Source: Macrostomum hystrix
Lineage: Eukaryota > Platyhelminthes > Macrostomidae
Direction of reading: 5' to 3'
Assembly: GCA_950097015.1 (NCBI GenBank)
Contig: CATNEN010000002.1
Location: forward strand, 3,410,001-3,474,000
DNA length: 64,000 bases
Positions 1 through 12,074 of the stretch are shown piece after piece. The notes beneath the pieces are model-generated. The model was not told the DNA's origin and did no database searches. It saw only the letters and a program-made list of their open reading frames with translations. The first letter of the stretch is position 1, and each line of letters opens with the position of its first letter. The translations under genes were made by a program, and so were the position numbers.

Positions 1-30
1 TTCTCACACCCATGTTGGTCACTCTTCTCT
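1..30. repeat. Edge copy of the 24-bp minisatellite
   Basis: The first 29 bases are identical to a little over one unit of the 24-bp array at 8,054-8,418 (core acacccatgttggtcactc). The sequence then diverges. It is probably the end of another array of the same family that lies to the left of the window. Confidence 0.75.
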
Positions 31-439
31 CAACTAGTTTTTCACTCTTCAGTTCAATAAAATTTCAAATAATGAAATGAGAAATCATTATGGTGATTTT
101 TCAAGTCTTTCCTAGTTGGCTGTGATTGATTCTGTAGAAAAACTAACAGTGCTGAAACAGCAAATTATAAAAGGACAGGAGTAAAAAACTGCGTGTTAAT
201 ATTTACATGTACTGGCGCAGCGCTGTCGTATTTTCTGCTGTCTAATTATAAGAAACTTATCTAAGTCGTTTTGATATGGCATATAATATCTCATCTTATA
301 TCTCATCTTATCTTATACTCGTACCTATCATATAATGGTTGCCGAGTAAAAACTGCAGTTAACGAGATTAGATGACGACAGTTGAAATACAGCTAAAAAT
401 TGACGTTATAGAATGTTATGGAATGGAATGGAATGAATA
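31..439. other. AT-rich unassigned DNA
   Basis: No gene, RNA or recognisable mobile element is seen. It contains short imperfect atctcatcttat repeats near 290-315. Confidence 0.4.
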
Positions 440-995
440 GAGTAGAATGTGTCTAGGAGTAGAATGTGTTAATGGGTAGAATGTGTCTATGGGTAGAATG
501 TGACTATGGGTAGAATTTGTCTCTGGGTAGAATGTGTCTATGGGTAGAATGTGTCTATGGGTAGAATGTGTCAATGTGTAGAATGTGTCTATGGGTAGAA
601 TGTGTCTATGGGTAGAATGCGTCAATGGGTAGAATGCGTCAATGGGTAGAATGTGTCTATGGGTAGAATGTGTCTATGGGTAGAATGTGTCTATGGGTAG
701 AATGTGCCTATGGGTAGAATGTGTCAATGGGTAGAATGCGTCAATGGGTAGAATGCGTCAATGGGTAGAATGTGTCTATGGGTAGAATGTGTCTATGGGT
801 AGAATGTGTCTATGTGTAGAATGTGTCTATGGGTAGAATGCGTCTATGGGTAGAATGTGTCTATGGGTAGAATGTGTCTATGGGTAGAATGTGTCTATGG
901 GTAGAATGTGTCTATGTGTAGAATGTGTCTATGGGTAGAATGCGTCTATGGGTAGAATGTGTCTATGGGTAGAATGAGTCTATGGGTAGAATGTG
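440..995. repeat. 17-bp minisatellite
   Basis: About 32 copies of a 17-bp unit (gtagaatgtgtctatgg) differing mostly at two positions (cta/caa and tgt/tgc). The minus-strand reading frame through it is a by-product of periodicity. Confidence 0.9.
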
Positions 996-1416
996 GTAGA
1001 ATATATCCCAATCTTAGACACTTGTATTCATAGAATTTACTAATTCGTTAACATACAATCGTAAACGGATCCTAATGATTGACTGTGCAAAAGCATATAA
1101 TGTGCTAATATTAAAACTATATAATATCATGTTAGTAATTATATAATGGTACATAACTACTCCTAGAAATTTATAAATTCTCACACATGTGCCAGTTTCA
1201 TAGACTGTCTCGTGTGAAGAACTCGCAGCTTAAACAGAAGCTGCACTCGCGGTTGATGACCTCGGGTTCGATTTTATAGCCGGCATGAAATTGCTTTGCG
1301 TCTTTTACCCGGCCAAGAAAGAGCTCGGAGTCAATCTGCAGTTCTGCTCATAGACCCATGAGAACACTTGTACACTTGGAGTAGGACAAGGTCACACTGA
1401 TCTCATGCTCAATATC
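996..1416. other. Unassigned DNA with a SINE-like B-box
   Basis: No gene is seen. Around 1,225-1,290 a stretch ends in cgggttcgatttt, which resembles a pol III B-box. A degenerate relative of its first part occurs near 11,480. It may be an old tRNA-derived SINE, but this is weak. Confidence 0.25.
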
Positions 1417-1533
1417 GACTGACTGACTGACTGACTGACTGACTGACTGACTGACTGACTGACTGACTGACTGACTGACTGACTGACTGACTGACTGACT
1501 GACTGACTGACTGACTGACTGACTGACTGACTG
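1417..1533. repeat. (CTGA)n microsatellite
   Basis: About 29 uninterrupted copies of the tetranucleotide gact/ctga, with no substitutions visible. Confidence 0.97.
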
Positions 1534-1779
1534 TCATAGAAAACCCAATAGACAAAAAAAAAAACTTTAAGCTTTTGTTCGCAATAACAATAGCGAGTCA
1601 CTGAAACATTCTGTCGGCCTCTTTGTCGGTTTCTATTTTTCTGTTGAATTTCCTTTGTTTTTAGTCGCATCCTATCTATTGTCTTTTGGGTCGTACTCGT
1701 AGTTTTTTTTTCAAAAAATTATACGAAGTCCGATGCTACTGAACACAGAAAAAATGAACAGAGGGTAAAGACACGATAG

Positions 1780-4725
1780 AGAAAGGGAGAGAAGAGAGGA
1801 GGGAGAGGATAGAAAAGGGAGAGGATAGAGGAGGGAGAGGATAGAGACGGGAAAGGATAGAGAAGGGAGAGAATAGCGAAGGGAGAGGAGAGTGAGAAGG
1901 GAGAGGATAGAGGAGGGAGAGGATAGAGAAGGGAGAGGATAGAGGAGGGAGAGGATAGAGAAGGGAAATGATAGAGAAGGGAGAGGATAGAGAAGGGAGA
2001 GGATAGAGAAGGGTAATGATAGAGAAGGGAGAGGATAGAGAAGGGAAATGATAGAGAAGGGAAATGATAGAGAAGGGAAATGATAGAGAAGGGAAATGAT
2101 AGAGAAGGGAGAGGATAGAGAAGGGAGAGGATAGAGAAGGGAGAGGATAGAGATGGGAGAGGATAGAGAAGGGAGAGGATAGAGAAGGGTAATGATAGAG
2201 AAGGGAGAGGATAGAGAAGGGAAATGATAGAGAAGGGAAATGATAGAGAAGGGAAATGATAGAGAAGGGAAATGATAGAGAAGGGAGAGGATAGAGAAGG
2301 GAGAGGATAGAGAAGGGAGAGGATAGAGAAGGGAGAGGATAGAGACGGGAAAGGATAGAGAAGGGAGAGAATAGCGAAGGGAGAGGAGAGTGAGAAGGGA
2401 GAGGATAGAGGAGGGAGAGGATAGAGAAGGGAGAGGATAGAGAAGGGAAAGGATAGAGAAGGGTAATGATAGAGAAGGGAGAGGATAGAGAAGGGAAATG
2501 ATAGAGAAGGGAAATGATAGAGAAGGGAAATGATAGAGAAGGGAAATGATAGAGAAGGGAGAGGATAGAGAAGGGAGAGGATAGAGAAGGGAGAGGATAG
2601 AGATGGGAGAGGATAGAGAAGGGAGAGGATAGAGAAGGGTAATGATAGAGAAGGGAGAGGATAGAGAAGGGAAATGATAGAGAAGGGAAATGATAGAGAA
2701 GGGAAATGATAGAGAAGGGAAATGATAGAGAAGGGAGAGGATAGAGAAGGGAGAGGATAGAGAAGGGAGAGGATAGAGAAGGGAGAGGATAGAGGAGGGA
2801 GAGGATAGAGAAGGGAAATGATAGAGAAGGGAGAGGATAGAGAAGGGAGAGGATAGAGAAGGGTAATGATAGAGAAGGGAGAGGATAGAGAAGGGAAATG
2901 ATAGAGAAGGGAAATGATAGAGAAGGGAAATGATAGAGAAGGGAAATAATAGAGAAGGGAGAGGATAGAGAAGGGAGAGGATAGAGAAGGGAGAGGATAG
3001 AGATGGGAGAGGATAGAGAAGGGAGAGGATAGAGAAGGGTAATGATAGAGAAGGGAGAGGATAGAGAAGGGAAATGATAGAGAAGGGAAATGATAGAGAA
3101 GGGAAATGATAGAGAAGGGAAATGATAGAGAAGGGAGAGGATAGAGAAGGGAGAGGATAGAGAAGGGAGAGGATAGAGAAGGGAGAGGATAGAGACGGGA
3201 AAGGATAGAGAAGGGAGAGAATAGCGAAGGGAGAGGAGAGTGAGAAGGGAGAGGATAGAGGAGGGAGAGGATAGAGAAGGGAGAGGATAGAGAAGGGAAA
3301 GGATAGAGAAGGGAAAGGATAGAGAAGGGTAATGATAGAGAAGGGAGAGGATAGAGAAGGGAAATGATAGAGAAGGGAAATGATAGAGAAGGGAAATGAT
3401 AGAGAAGGGAAATGATAGAGAAGGGAGAGGATAGAGAAGGGAGAGGATAGAGAAGGGAGAGGATAGAGAAGGGAGAGGATAGAGACGGGAAAGGATAGAG
3501 AAGGGAGAGAATAGCGAAGGGAGAGGAGAGTGAGAAGGGAGAGGATAGAGGAGGGAGAGGATAGAGAAGGGAGAGGATAGAGAAGGGAAAGGATAGAGAA
3601 GGGAAAGGATAGAGAAGGGTAATGATAGAGAAGGGAGAGGATAGAGAAGGGAAATGATAGAGAAGGGAAATGATAGAGAAGGGAAATGATAGAGAAGGGA
3701 AATGATAGAGAAGGGAGAGGATAGAGAAGGGAGAGGATAGAGAAGGGAAATGATAGAGAAGGGAAATGATAGAGAAGGGAGAGGATAGAGAAGGGTAATG
3801 ATAGAGAAGGGAAATGATAGAGAAGGGAAATGATAGAGAAGGGAAATGATAGAGAAGGGAAATGATAGAGAAGGGAAATGATAGAGAAGGGAGAGGATAG
3901 AGAAGGGAGAGGATAGAGAAGGGAGAGGATAGAGAAGGGAAAGGATAGAGAAGGGAGAGGATAGAGAAGGGAAAGGATAGAGAAGGGAGAGGATAGAGAA
4001 GGGAAAGGATAGAGAAGGGAGAGGATAGAGAAGGGAAAGGATAGAGAAGGGAGAGGATAGAGAAGGGAAAGGATAGAGAAGGGAAAGGATAGAGAAGGGA
4101 AAGGATAGAGAAGGGAAATGATAGAGAAGGGAAATGATAGAGAAGGGAGAGGATAGAGAAGGGAGAGGATAGAGAAGGGAGAGGATAGAGAAGGGAGAGG
4201 ATAGAGAAGGGAGAGGATAGAGAAGGGAGAGGATAGAGAAGGGAGAGGATAGAGAAGGGAGAGGATAGAGAAGGGAAAGGATAGATAAGGGAAATGATAG
4301 AGAAGGGAGAGGATAGAGAAGGGAAAGGATAGAGAAGGGAAATGATAGAGAAGGGAGAGGATAGAGAAGGGAGAGGATAGAGAAGGGAGAGGATAGAGAA
4401 GGGAAAGGATAGAGAAGGGAGAGGATAGAGAAGGGAAAGGATAGAGAAGGGAGAGGATAGAGAAGGGAAAGGATAGAGAAGGGAGAGGATAGAGAAGGGA
4501 AAGGATAGAGAAGGGAAAGGATAGAGAAGGGAAATGATAGAGAAGGGAGAGGATAGAGAAGGGAGAGGATAGAGAAGGGAGAGGATAGAGAAGGGAAAGG
4601 ATAGAGAAGGGAGAGGATAGAGAAGGGAAAGGATAGAGAAGGGAAAGGATAGAGAAGGGAAATGATAGAGAAGGGAGAGGAGAGTGAGAAGGGAGAGGAT
4701 AGAGGAGGGAGAGGATAGAGAAGGG
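1780..4725. repeat. 2.9-kb purine-rich 16-bp satellite with higher-order blocks
   Basis: Roughly 180 copies of a 16-bp unit (gagaggatagagaagg) with variants ggaaatgat, ggaaaggat and ggtaatgat. The plus strand is almost pure A/G except for one T per unit. A compound block containing gagacgggaaagg, then agaatagcgaagg and gagaggagagtgagaagg recurs near 1,843, 2,342, 3,183 and 3,482, so longer segments were duplicated as blocks. The 1,037-codon minus-strand frame across it is open only because no unit phase contains a stop; it is Ser/Pro/Leu low complexity and I do not call it a gene. Confidence 0.95.
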
Positions 4726-4734
4726 AGAGAATGA

Positions 4735-5364
4735 AGAAGAAGAGACTGACAAATTGGCTGGCTGTCTGACTGTGTAGAAGAGGTGGAAGGGTGCCAGAAT
4801 TATGCCAGTCAGTAACTCAGACAAAGCATAAAACCCTATTCGGAGTCAAAATAGGTCATAAAGATTCGGAAAAAGTATTTCTTTCCTCCGCGGTGCAATA
4901 GAGAGAGCACTAGCTGGTTCATCTAAAGAGTTGAGCAGGAAACCTAGCGTGGATTTATTTACATTTGTAGCAACAAAAATGCTGAAAAATATGGCCTAGT
5001 CATCCCTAGGGAGCACTTTACAGATTCTGAGATCCCTGTCCATGGGAATCCTAGTCGGACTAAATTTTAGTAACCGAACCGGGACGGGATATTTTTACGA
5101 TTTGTTTTTTTGTCCCTTGACATGCATGATGTCACAAAAATAATGAGAAGACTCGCATGTTTGTGCTCACTGCAGCGAATTTGTTATTCGGTTGGTGCCT
5201 GACAGTTGTGACCCAGAAAGAGGAAGCAATTCGGCACATTCCGCTGACGCCTCAGGCAAGCAGATGCGACACCTTGATATAATACTAGACAGGTGCGTAT
5301 CTGCCACTGGCTTCCTATTCTAAGAGACATATGAGAGATGCACACTGATACAAGTAGACAGCGC
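4735..5364. other. Unassigned DNA with a SINE-B fragment
   Basis: No gene is supported. At about 5,215-5,262 the sequence (gaggaagcaattc, then cattccgctgacgcctc) is a degenerate piece of the SINE-B family that is better preserved at 46,525-46,870. Confidence 0.4.
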
Positions 5365-5815
5365 ACAGGAGAGAGGAGGGGAGAGGGGAAAAAGGGGGGA
5401 AAAGGAGAGAGGAGGGGACAGGAGAGAGGAGGGGAGAGGAGAGATGGGAGAGAGGAGAGAGGAGAGGAGAGGAGAGATTGAAGAGAGGAGAGAGGGAGAG
5501 GAGAGAGGAGGGGAGAGAAGAGAGTGGAGGGGAGAGAAGAAAGAGGAGGGGAGAGAAGAGGAGATAGAGGAGGGGAGAGGGAGAGAGAAGAGAGGAGAGA
5601 TGAGAGAGAAGAGTGAAGAGTGGAGATGGAGAGAGAGGAGGGGAGAGATAAGAGGGAAGAGGGGAGAGTGGAGATGGAGAGAGAGGAGGTGAGAGGAGAG
5701 AGAGGATGGGAGAGGAGAGAGAGGAGGGGAGAGGGAGAGAGAGAAGAGGGGAGAGAGGAAATAGAAGAGGGGAGAGGGGAGAAGGGAGAGAGGAGAGAGA
5801 AGTAACCGAGGGGAG
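5365..5815. repeat. GA-rich low-complexity tract
   Basis: Irregular gagaggaggggagag-type repeats, nearly all purine on the plus strand. Open frames in all phases are low-complexity shadows. Confidence 0.9.
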
Positions 5816-6360
5816 AGGAGAGTGAAGCGATTGAGGAGAGAGGAGCAATAACAGAGCAGAGATGAAAAATGCATCTGTTCGAATATTTTGTCTTCTCGCT
5901 GGTACGAACGGACACTAAGAAGGATTTGGTGAAATTGCGTTTCTTAACTCGTGGCGAATGTAACCATCTAGCTCAGCGCCGTCAATCTATCTTTCTCCAT
6001 CGTACATTATGCCGGGTTGTTTGCCATAGCCGAGTCCTGGGATCGATTTCAAAGTCGCGGCTGCAGCATCCTGTGTGACCCTGGCTGCTCCCCAGGTGAA
6101 GCTCTAGAAAGCGAGCAGAGTGAGTGTGAACTGAGTGGAATGAGAGCATTAAGGCCCAACTCAACTGAGTAAATGGGATTATGCCCGTGGTATCGCGTGT
6201 GAGGAAATAATTAGCGATTAGAACTGTTAAGACTGGGCTCTGCCTCAGGTTAGTTCGTTACAGATGAGAAGAGATAAGACAGGACACAGACTCAAGGGAG
6301 GAACTCGTTAGAGACAGAATTTGGAGAGAATTGGAGATTCAGTGAATTGGCGAGAGAGGG
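5816..6360. other. Unassigned DNA
   Basis: No gene is supported. A tRNA-like motif (gggatcgatttc near 6,040) followed by GC-richer sequence may be an old SINE, but no paired boxes can be shown. Confidence 0.3.
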
Positions 6361-6361
6361 G

Positions 6362-6512
6362 AAGATACGTTAGAGAACAGGCGAGACAGATTGAGAACAG
6401 GCGAGACAGATTGAGAACAGGTGAGACAGATTGAGAACAGGTGAGACAGATTGAGAACAGGTGAGACAGATTGAGAACAGGCGAGACAGATTGAGAACAG
6501 GTGAGAAAACAG
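6362..6512. repeat. 20-bp minisatellite
   Basis: About seven copies of gagacagattgagaacaggt with a c/t variant in the last bases (gcgag/gtgag). Confidence 0.9.
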
Positions 6513-6900
6513 CTACATATTGAGAGAACAGGTGAGAAACGTGGAGTCAGAGTAGAAAAAGTTAGTAAATATTAACACTGTGAGGATATTCAGCACAGAT
6601 GGAAAGATAGAGAGATGAAGAGGAGGAGAGAGAAGGGAAGGAATGCGGGCTAGTGCATCTGAGATCCTCTGCTGAGCAGGCCGCAGGAGACGCCGGGAGT
6701 TTCCGTTTGAAGAGGTCCCGGCCCGCTCAGCTCCCTCCACCCAGTGATCCCTAAGCGCAGTCTTGGATTTTTTAAAATTTTCCAAAAATCTTCCCAGGTT
6801 TTCGGTTAAGATTTTCCGTCTTTCTCGTCTCCCCCCGAGCTCAGCAGCAAGCCACAGGAAGTGCCGTCGGGGCGGAGGCGGGCGATCGCCTCTGAACAGC
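6513..6900. other. Unassigned DNA, GC-rich in the middle
   Basis: Short open frames exist on both strands, but none has a recognisable domain, splice context or codon pattern like the real exons in this window. Confidence 0.3.
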
Positions 6901-7110
6901 GGGATCAGTTCGGGATCACTGGGATCAATTCGAGGTCACTGTGAATTATTCGGGATCAGTGGGATAAATTCGGGATCAGTGGGATCAATTCGGGATCACT
7001 GGGATCAATTCGGGATCACTGGGATCGATTCGGGATCAGTGGGATCAATTCGGGATCAGTGGGATCAATTCGGGACCCAAAGGATCGATTCGGGATCAAT
7101 GGGATACATG
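6901..7110. repeat. 20-bp minisatellite with half-unit similarity
   Basis: About ten copies of a 20-bp unit made of two similar halves (cgggatcagt / gggatcaatt). The two halves look like an older 10-bp duplication. Confidence 0.9.
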
Positions 7111-7560
7111 TGTATAGTTGCTCAATCCATGGACTGAACAATCTCTATGAGTACCTCAGCTGTTGATGTTAAAAAATTTTTCATCTTTGTTACAGAATCC
7201 CAAGCTCCCAAACCCGACCTACCTTCCCTAATCCTGTCCCGAGGGTTTTTGTGCTCGGCTGTGATGAAAAAGTAACGAAAATTTCTGCCGAATCTGCAGT
7301 GAGTGCTGCTCCTCTTTCTGTCCGCGTCTACAACGGCAACATTCTACTGGGGTAGTGCAGCTCTTGTCCCGAATTGGGACTCTAGTCCGGAATCTGGAGC
7401 TTTGGTTACGACTGGCGGTGAGCAACTTGCTCCAAAAAAGTCGTTAATTAATCCAATAACTTAAATTTCTAACATTTTTTCTATTTTGAATTCTACGAGC
7501 TATAATAAAAACTCACTGAAGTTTCTACGTATTGTAATTCCTCTAAACACGCTCGTATAT
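7111..7560. other. Unassigned DNA with a SINE-A tail fragment
   Basis: At 7,122-7,140 the sequence tccatggactgaaca is the 3' core of the SINE-A family. The rest (7,190-7,440) is moderately GC-rich with short open frames and an acceptor-like ttgttacag, but I cannot link it to any exon or family. Confidence 0.35.
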
Positions 7561-7880
7561 TCTCTCTTCTCTCCTCTCTTTTCTATTCTTTTTCCTGTCT
7601 CCTCTCTCCCGTCTCCTCTCTCCCGTCTCCTCTCTCTCGTCTCCTCTCTCCCGTCTCCTCTCTCCCGTCTCCTCTCTCCCGTCTCCTCTCTCCCGTCTCC
7701 TCTCTCCCGTCTCCTCTCTCCCGTCTCCTCTCTCCTGTCCCCTCTCTCCCGTCTCCTCTCTCCCGTCTCCTCTCTCCCGTCTCCTCTCTCCTGTCCCCTC
7801 TCTCCCGTCTCCTCTCTCCCGTCTCCTCTCTCCCGTCTCCTCTCTCCTGTCCCCTCTCTCCCGTCTCCTCTCTCCCGTCA
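7561..7880. repeat. 14-bp pyrimidine minisatellite
   Basis: About 22 copies of ctctcccgtctcct; every fourth copy or so has tgtcccc in place of cgtctcc. The plus strand is almost all pyrimidine. Confidence 0.92.
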
Positions 7881-8053
7881 AGTCAAGACAGTCAGCTTCG
7901 ACGACTCGGGTGGAGTGCCCGTGTGACATTTTCATTAAGCTGTCAGCGATGCTCTTTGGTATTAGTTCTCTAGGCTTTTGCATTCTTTCCTGGCATTATG
8001 CTAGCATTTTTCACCACTCATTTCAGTAAAAAATACATTTACGAGCTACATTC

Positions 8054-8418
8054 GTCACTCTTCTCACACCCATGTTGGTCACTCTTCTCACACCCATGTT
8101 GGTCACTCTTCTCACACCCATGTTGGTCACTCTTCTCACACCCATGTTGGTCACTCTTCTCACACCCATGTTGGTCACTCTTCTCACACCCATGTTGGTC
8201 ACTCTTCTCACACCCATGTTGGTCACTCTTCTCACACCCATGTTGGTCACTCTTCTCACACCCATGTTGGTCACTCTTCTCACACCCATGTTGGTCACTC
8301 TTCTCACACCCATGTTGGTCACTCTTCTCACACCCATGTTGGTCACTCTTCTCACACCCATGTTGGTCACTCTTCTCACACCCATGTTGGGCACTCTTCT
8401 CACACCCATGTTGGTCAT
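8054..8418. repeat. 24-bp minisatellite, near-identical copies
   Basis: Fifteen copies of a 24-bp unit (core cacacccatgttggtcac) with only one or two substitutions (ggtcac to ggcac near 8,390), so the array is young or well homogenised. The same unit occurs at positions 1-29. Confidence 0.96.
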
Positions 8419-8870
8419 CTCTCCTGTCTCCCGTCTCCTCTCTCCTGTCTCCTCTCTCCTCTGTTATCTCTCCTCTCTCGTCTCCTGTCTCCTCTCTCCT
8501 CTGTTATCTCTCCTCTCTCCTCTGTTATCTCTCCTCTCTCCTCTGTTATCTCTATTCTCTCCTCTGTTATCTCTTCTCTCTCCTCTGTATCTCTCCTCTC
8601 TCCTCTGTTATCTCTCCTCTCTCCTCTGTTATCTCTCCTCTCTCCTCTGTTATCTCTCCTCTCTCCTCTGTATCTCTCCTCTCTCCTCTGTTATCTCTCC
8701 TCTCTCCTCTGTTATCTCTCCTCTCTCCTCTGTTATCTCTCCTCTCTCCTCTGTTATCTCTCCTCTCTCCTCTGTTATCTCTCCTCTCTCCTCTGTTATC
8801 TCTCCTCTCTCCTCTGTTATCTCTCCTCTCTCCTCTGTTATCTCTCCTCTCTCCTCTCTCCTAATCCAGC
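8419..8870. repeat. 21-bp pyrimidine minisatellite
   Basis: About 21 copies of a 21-bp unit built from ctctcctctctcctctgtta, with some shortened copies. It abuts the preceding 24-bp array directly. Confidence 0.92.
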
Positions 8871-9365
8871 AAAGCCCAGTTCAACACACAGATGGAACAC
8901 TGACAGACCGTTAATCTAATCCCCATTGATGTGGCCATTAGAAAAGGTACTTACGCACACGCGAACACATCAGTAAAAGTGCAGGTAAAAAAGCTATAGC
9001 TGAAACTACAAGCGATCTCGCATGTCAGTAGAAGCTGAACAGGCGGATTGTGTTGAATAGAAAACTGCACTGAACAGTTCGGGCCCAGCGCACTCGGCAA
9101 AGGCAAACATTTAGAGCAACCTCCTCATTTCCAGTCTTTGCTCTACCCCCGCCTCGTTTCTCTTCCGTGTCATTTATCTCATACCTTGCCTTATTTACCC
9201 GCCTTTCAGCCCCGAGCCTGTCCATCTTTACTTAACCCGTATCCTTTTACCCATTCTCAAGGGCCGTTGTTAGACAATAGAGCACAGCAGATAAGGCATG
9301 TGCATGAATGAATTGCAGGCCCTGCTGTAACTAAATGGGATGACATAACCCTTTCGTCACTCCTT
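8871..9365. other. Unassigned DNA
   Basis: No gene or repeat family is recognised. A 66-codon minus-strand frame at 9,025-9,225 has no supporting features. Confidence 0.35.
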
Positions 9366-9369
9366 ATCC

Positions 9370-9760
9370 TGATGGAGAATATTTTAGGATCTTGTCAGAT
9401 TATGAGGATCCTGTCAGCTTTTGAGGATCCTGTCAGATTATAGGATCCTGTCAGCTTATAGGATCTTGTCAGATTATAGGATCTTGTCAGATTATAGGAT
9501 CTTGTCAGCTTTTGAGGATCCTGTCAGATTATAGGATCCTGTCAGCTTATAGGATCCTGTCAGCTTTTGAGGATCTTGTCAGCTTTTGAGGATCTTGTCA
9601 GCTTTTGAGGATCCTGTCAGCTTTTGAGGATCTTGTCAGCTTTTGAGGATCCTGTCAGCTTTTGAGGATCCTGTCAGCTTTTGAGGATCCTGTCAGATTA
9701 TAGGATCTTGTCAGCTTTTTAGGACCTTGTCAGATTTTATAATCTTGTCATGTTTGTCAT
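9370..9760. repeat. 18/19-bp minisatellite, TTGTCAG family
   Basis: About 20 copies alternating between aggatcctgtcagcttttg (19 bp) and a shorter aggatcttgtcagattat (18 bp). It shares the core atcttgtcag with the arrays at 9,995-11,375 and 12,850-13,400. Isolated degenerate copies continue at 9,835-9,900. Confidence 0.9.
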
Positions 9761-9994
9761 ATGAATGCATTAAAGCAAGCGTTACTGTAACTAATTGGAA
9801 TGACTAACCATATATTTTCCAGGAGAAGGCTTTAGAATCTTGTCAGATTATGGAATCTGTCAGATAACAGATTCTTGTCATATTATGATTCAGCCATAGA
9901 TATTTAAGAATTTAGTAAGGCCTGAGCATCTTATTAAGTGTTCAGAGGATTTTAGGATCTTGTATTGTCTCTAGTTGGAAAATGAATATTTATC

Positions 9995-11375
9995 AGTTGG
10001 CTATGAAATCTTGTCAGTTTGCTATGAAATCTTGTCAGTTGGCTATGAGATCTTGTCAGTTTGTTATGAGATCTTGTCAGTTTGTTATGAGATCTTGTCA
10101 GTTGGCTATATAATCTTGTCAGTTGGCTATGAAATCTTGTCAGTTGGCTATGAAATCTTGTCAGTTTGCTATGAGATCTTGTCAGTTTGTTATGAGATCT
10201 TGTCAGTTTGTTATGAGATCTTGTCAGTTTGTTATGAGATCTTGTCAGTTTGTTATGAGATCTTGTCAGTTGGCTATATAATCTTGTCAGTTGGCTATGA
10301 AATCTTGTCAGTTGGCTATGAAATCTTGTCAGTTTGCTATGAGATCTTGTCAGTTTGCTATGAGATCTTGTCAGTTTGTTATGAGATCTTGTCAGTTTGT
10401 TATGAGATCTTGTCAGTTTGTTATGAGATCTTGTCAGTTTGCTATGAAGTCTTGTCAGTTTGTTATGAAATCTTGTCAGTTGGCTATGAAATCTTGTCAG
10501 TTGGCTATGAAATCTTGTCAGTTTGTTATGAAATCTTGTCAGTTCTTTATGAAATCTTGTCAGTTTTCTATGAAATCTTGTCAGTTTGTTATGAAATCTT
10601 GTCAGTTTTTTATGAAATCTTGTCAGTTGGCTATAAAATCTTGTCAGTTGGCTATGAGATCTTGTCAGTTTGTTATGAGATCTTGTCAGTTGGCTATAAA
10701 ATCTTGTCAGTTGGCTATGAGATCTTGTCAGTTTGTTATGAGATCTTGTCAGTTTTTTATGAAATCTTGTCAGTTTGCTATGAAATCTTGTCAATTTGTT
10801 ATGAAATCTTGTCAGTTTGCTATGAAATCTTGTCAGTTTGTTATGAGATCTTGTCAGTTTGTTATGAAATCTTGTCAGTTTGCTCTGAAATCTTGTCAGT
10901 TTGTTATGAAATCTTGTCAGTTTTCTATGAAATCTTGTCAGTTTGCTATGAAATCTTGTCAGTTTTCTATGAAATCTTGTCAGTTTGCTATGAAATCTTG
11001 TCAGTTTGCTATGAAATCTTGTCAGTTGGCTATGAAATCTTGTCAGTTGGCTATGAAATCTTGTCAGTTTGCTATGAAATCTTGTCAGTTTGTTATGAGA
11101 TCTTGTCAGTTTGTTATGAAATCTTGTCAGTTTTTTATGAGATCTTGTCAGTTTGTTATGAAATCTTGTCAGTTTGTTATGAAATCTTGTCAGTTTTTTA
11201 TGAAATATTGTCAGTTTGTTATGAAATCTTGTCAGTTAGCTATGAAATCTTGTCAGTTTGCTATAAAATCTTGTCAGTTGGCTATGAAATCTTGTCAGTT
11301 GGCTATGAAATCTTGTCAGTTGGCTATGAAATCTTGTCAGTTTGTTATGAAATCTTGTCAGTTTGTTGTGAAAAG
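9995..11375. repeat. 21-bp minisatellite, TTGTCAG family
   Basis: About 65 copies of a 21-bp unit (core tatgaaatcttgtcag followed by tttgt, tttgc or ttggc). Because 21 is a multiple of three and the unit lacks stops in several phases, reading frames of 280-477 codons run through it on both strands. They encode only 7-residue repeats and I do not treat them as genes. Confidence 0.95.
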
Positions 11376-12060
11376 TTCATACTTTTCATCTGGCCTGAAG
11401 CGCACTGACTTAAATTGGTCTCAATCAATCAATGAAGCGGTGAAAAGTGTTTTCACTCTCTGATTAAAAAGTCCGTCAGAGTTCAAGTTAAAGCAGAAGT
11501 TGCTACTCTCGCCTGTCTCCTAGCAGAAGATTTCAGGGATTAGGAATCTGGGAATTGCTCGGGACCCGGAGGGGAATGAATGAGTTGTCAGTGTTCGGCA
11601 GCTGTTATCGCTAGGGCGAGGGGGCGAGATGTGAGAAGGAGAAGTGATGGGGCACCTAAGGAAATTAGAGATATGAAAACGGGAAAAAGGCGGGAAGGAT
11701 TTGAAAGTTGAGACTGCCGGCTCGGGGCGCCCCTTTTTTCAAACACAAAGGCGGTTCGGAATTCTCACTGATGAGATTTTTCTCTCCTATTTCTTATTCA
11801 CTGATTTCATTTCCAGTCAGGCTGTCGTGTTGCACGCGTATTGGCAGTTGGGGAATTACAAGTGCTATTCAGCTCTGCAGTGAATGAATTGGCTTTTTCT
11901 TGACAATGCTGCTGCTATTCATGGAGCACAGAAATGATCAATTCAGATGCCCGGATGGCGCTTTGGCTTGCATCTTCAATTGAAGCTCTGAATGAATTCC
12001 ACTAGCTATTGGGCCGGATCTAACAGTTGCAGAGCTAAAGTATAACACGAATTCGATGCA
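11376..12060. other. Unassigned DNA
   Basis: No gene is supported. At 11,480-11,520 there is weak similarity to 1,225-1,260, possibly an old dispersed repeat. Confidence 0.3.
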
Positions 12061-12074
12061 GACGACGCAGAGAG

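Noticed and set aside
1711-4824. 1,037-codon minus-strand ORF
   Set aside because: It runs through a 16-bp satellite and is open only because the unit has no stop in that strand; the protein is a 16-residue Ser/Pro/Leu repeat.
7190-7440. Possible exon after an acceptor-like ttgttacag
   Set aside because: Short frames without homology and no partner exon with matching phase.
9952-11463. Long ORFs on both strands (280-477 codons)
   Set aside because: The 21-bp period is a multiple of three, so frames stay open automatically; the products are 7-residue repeats.
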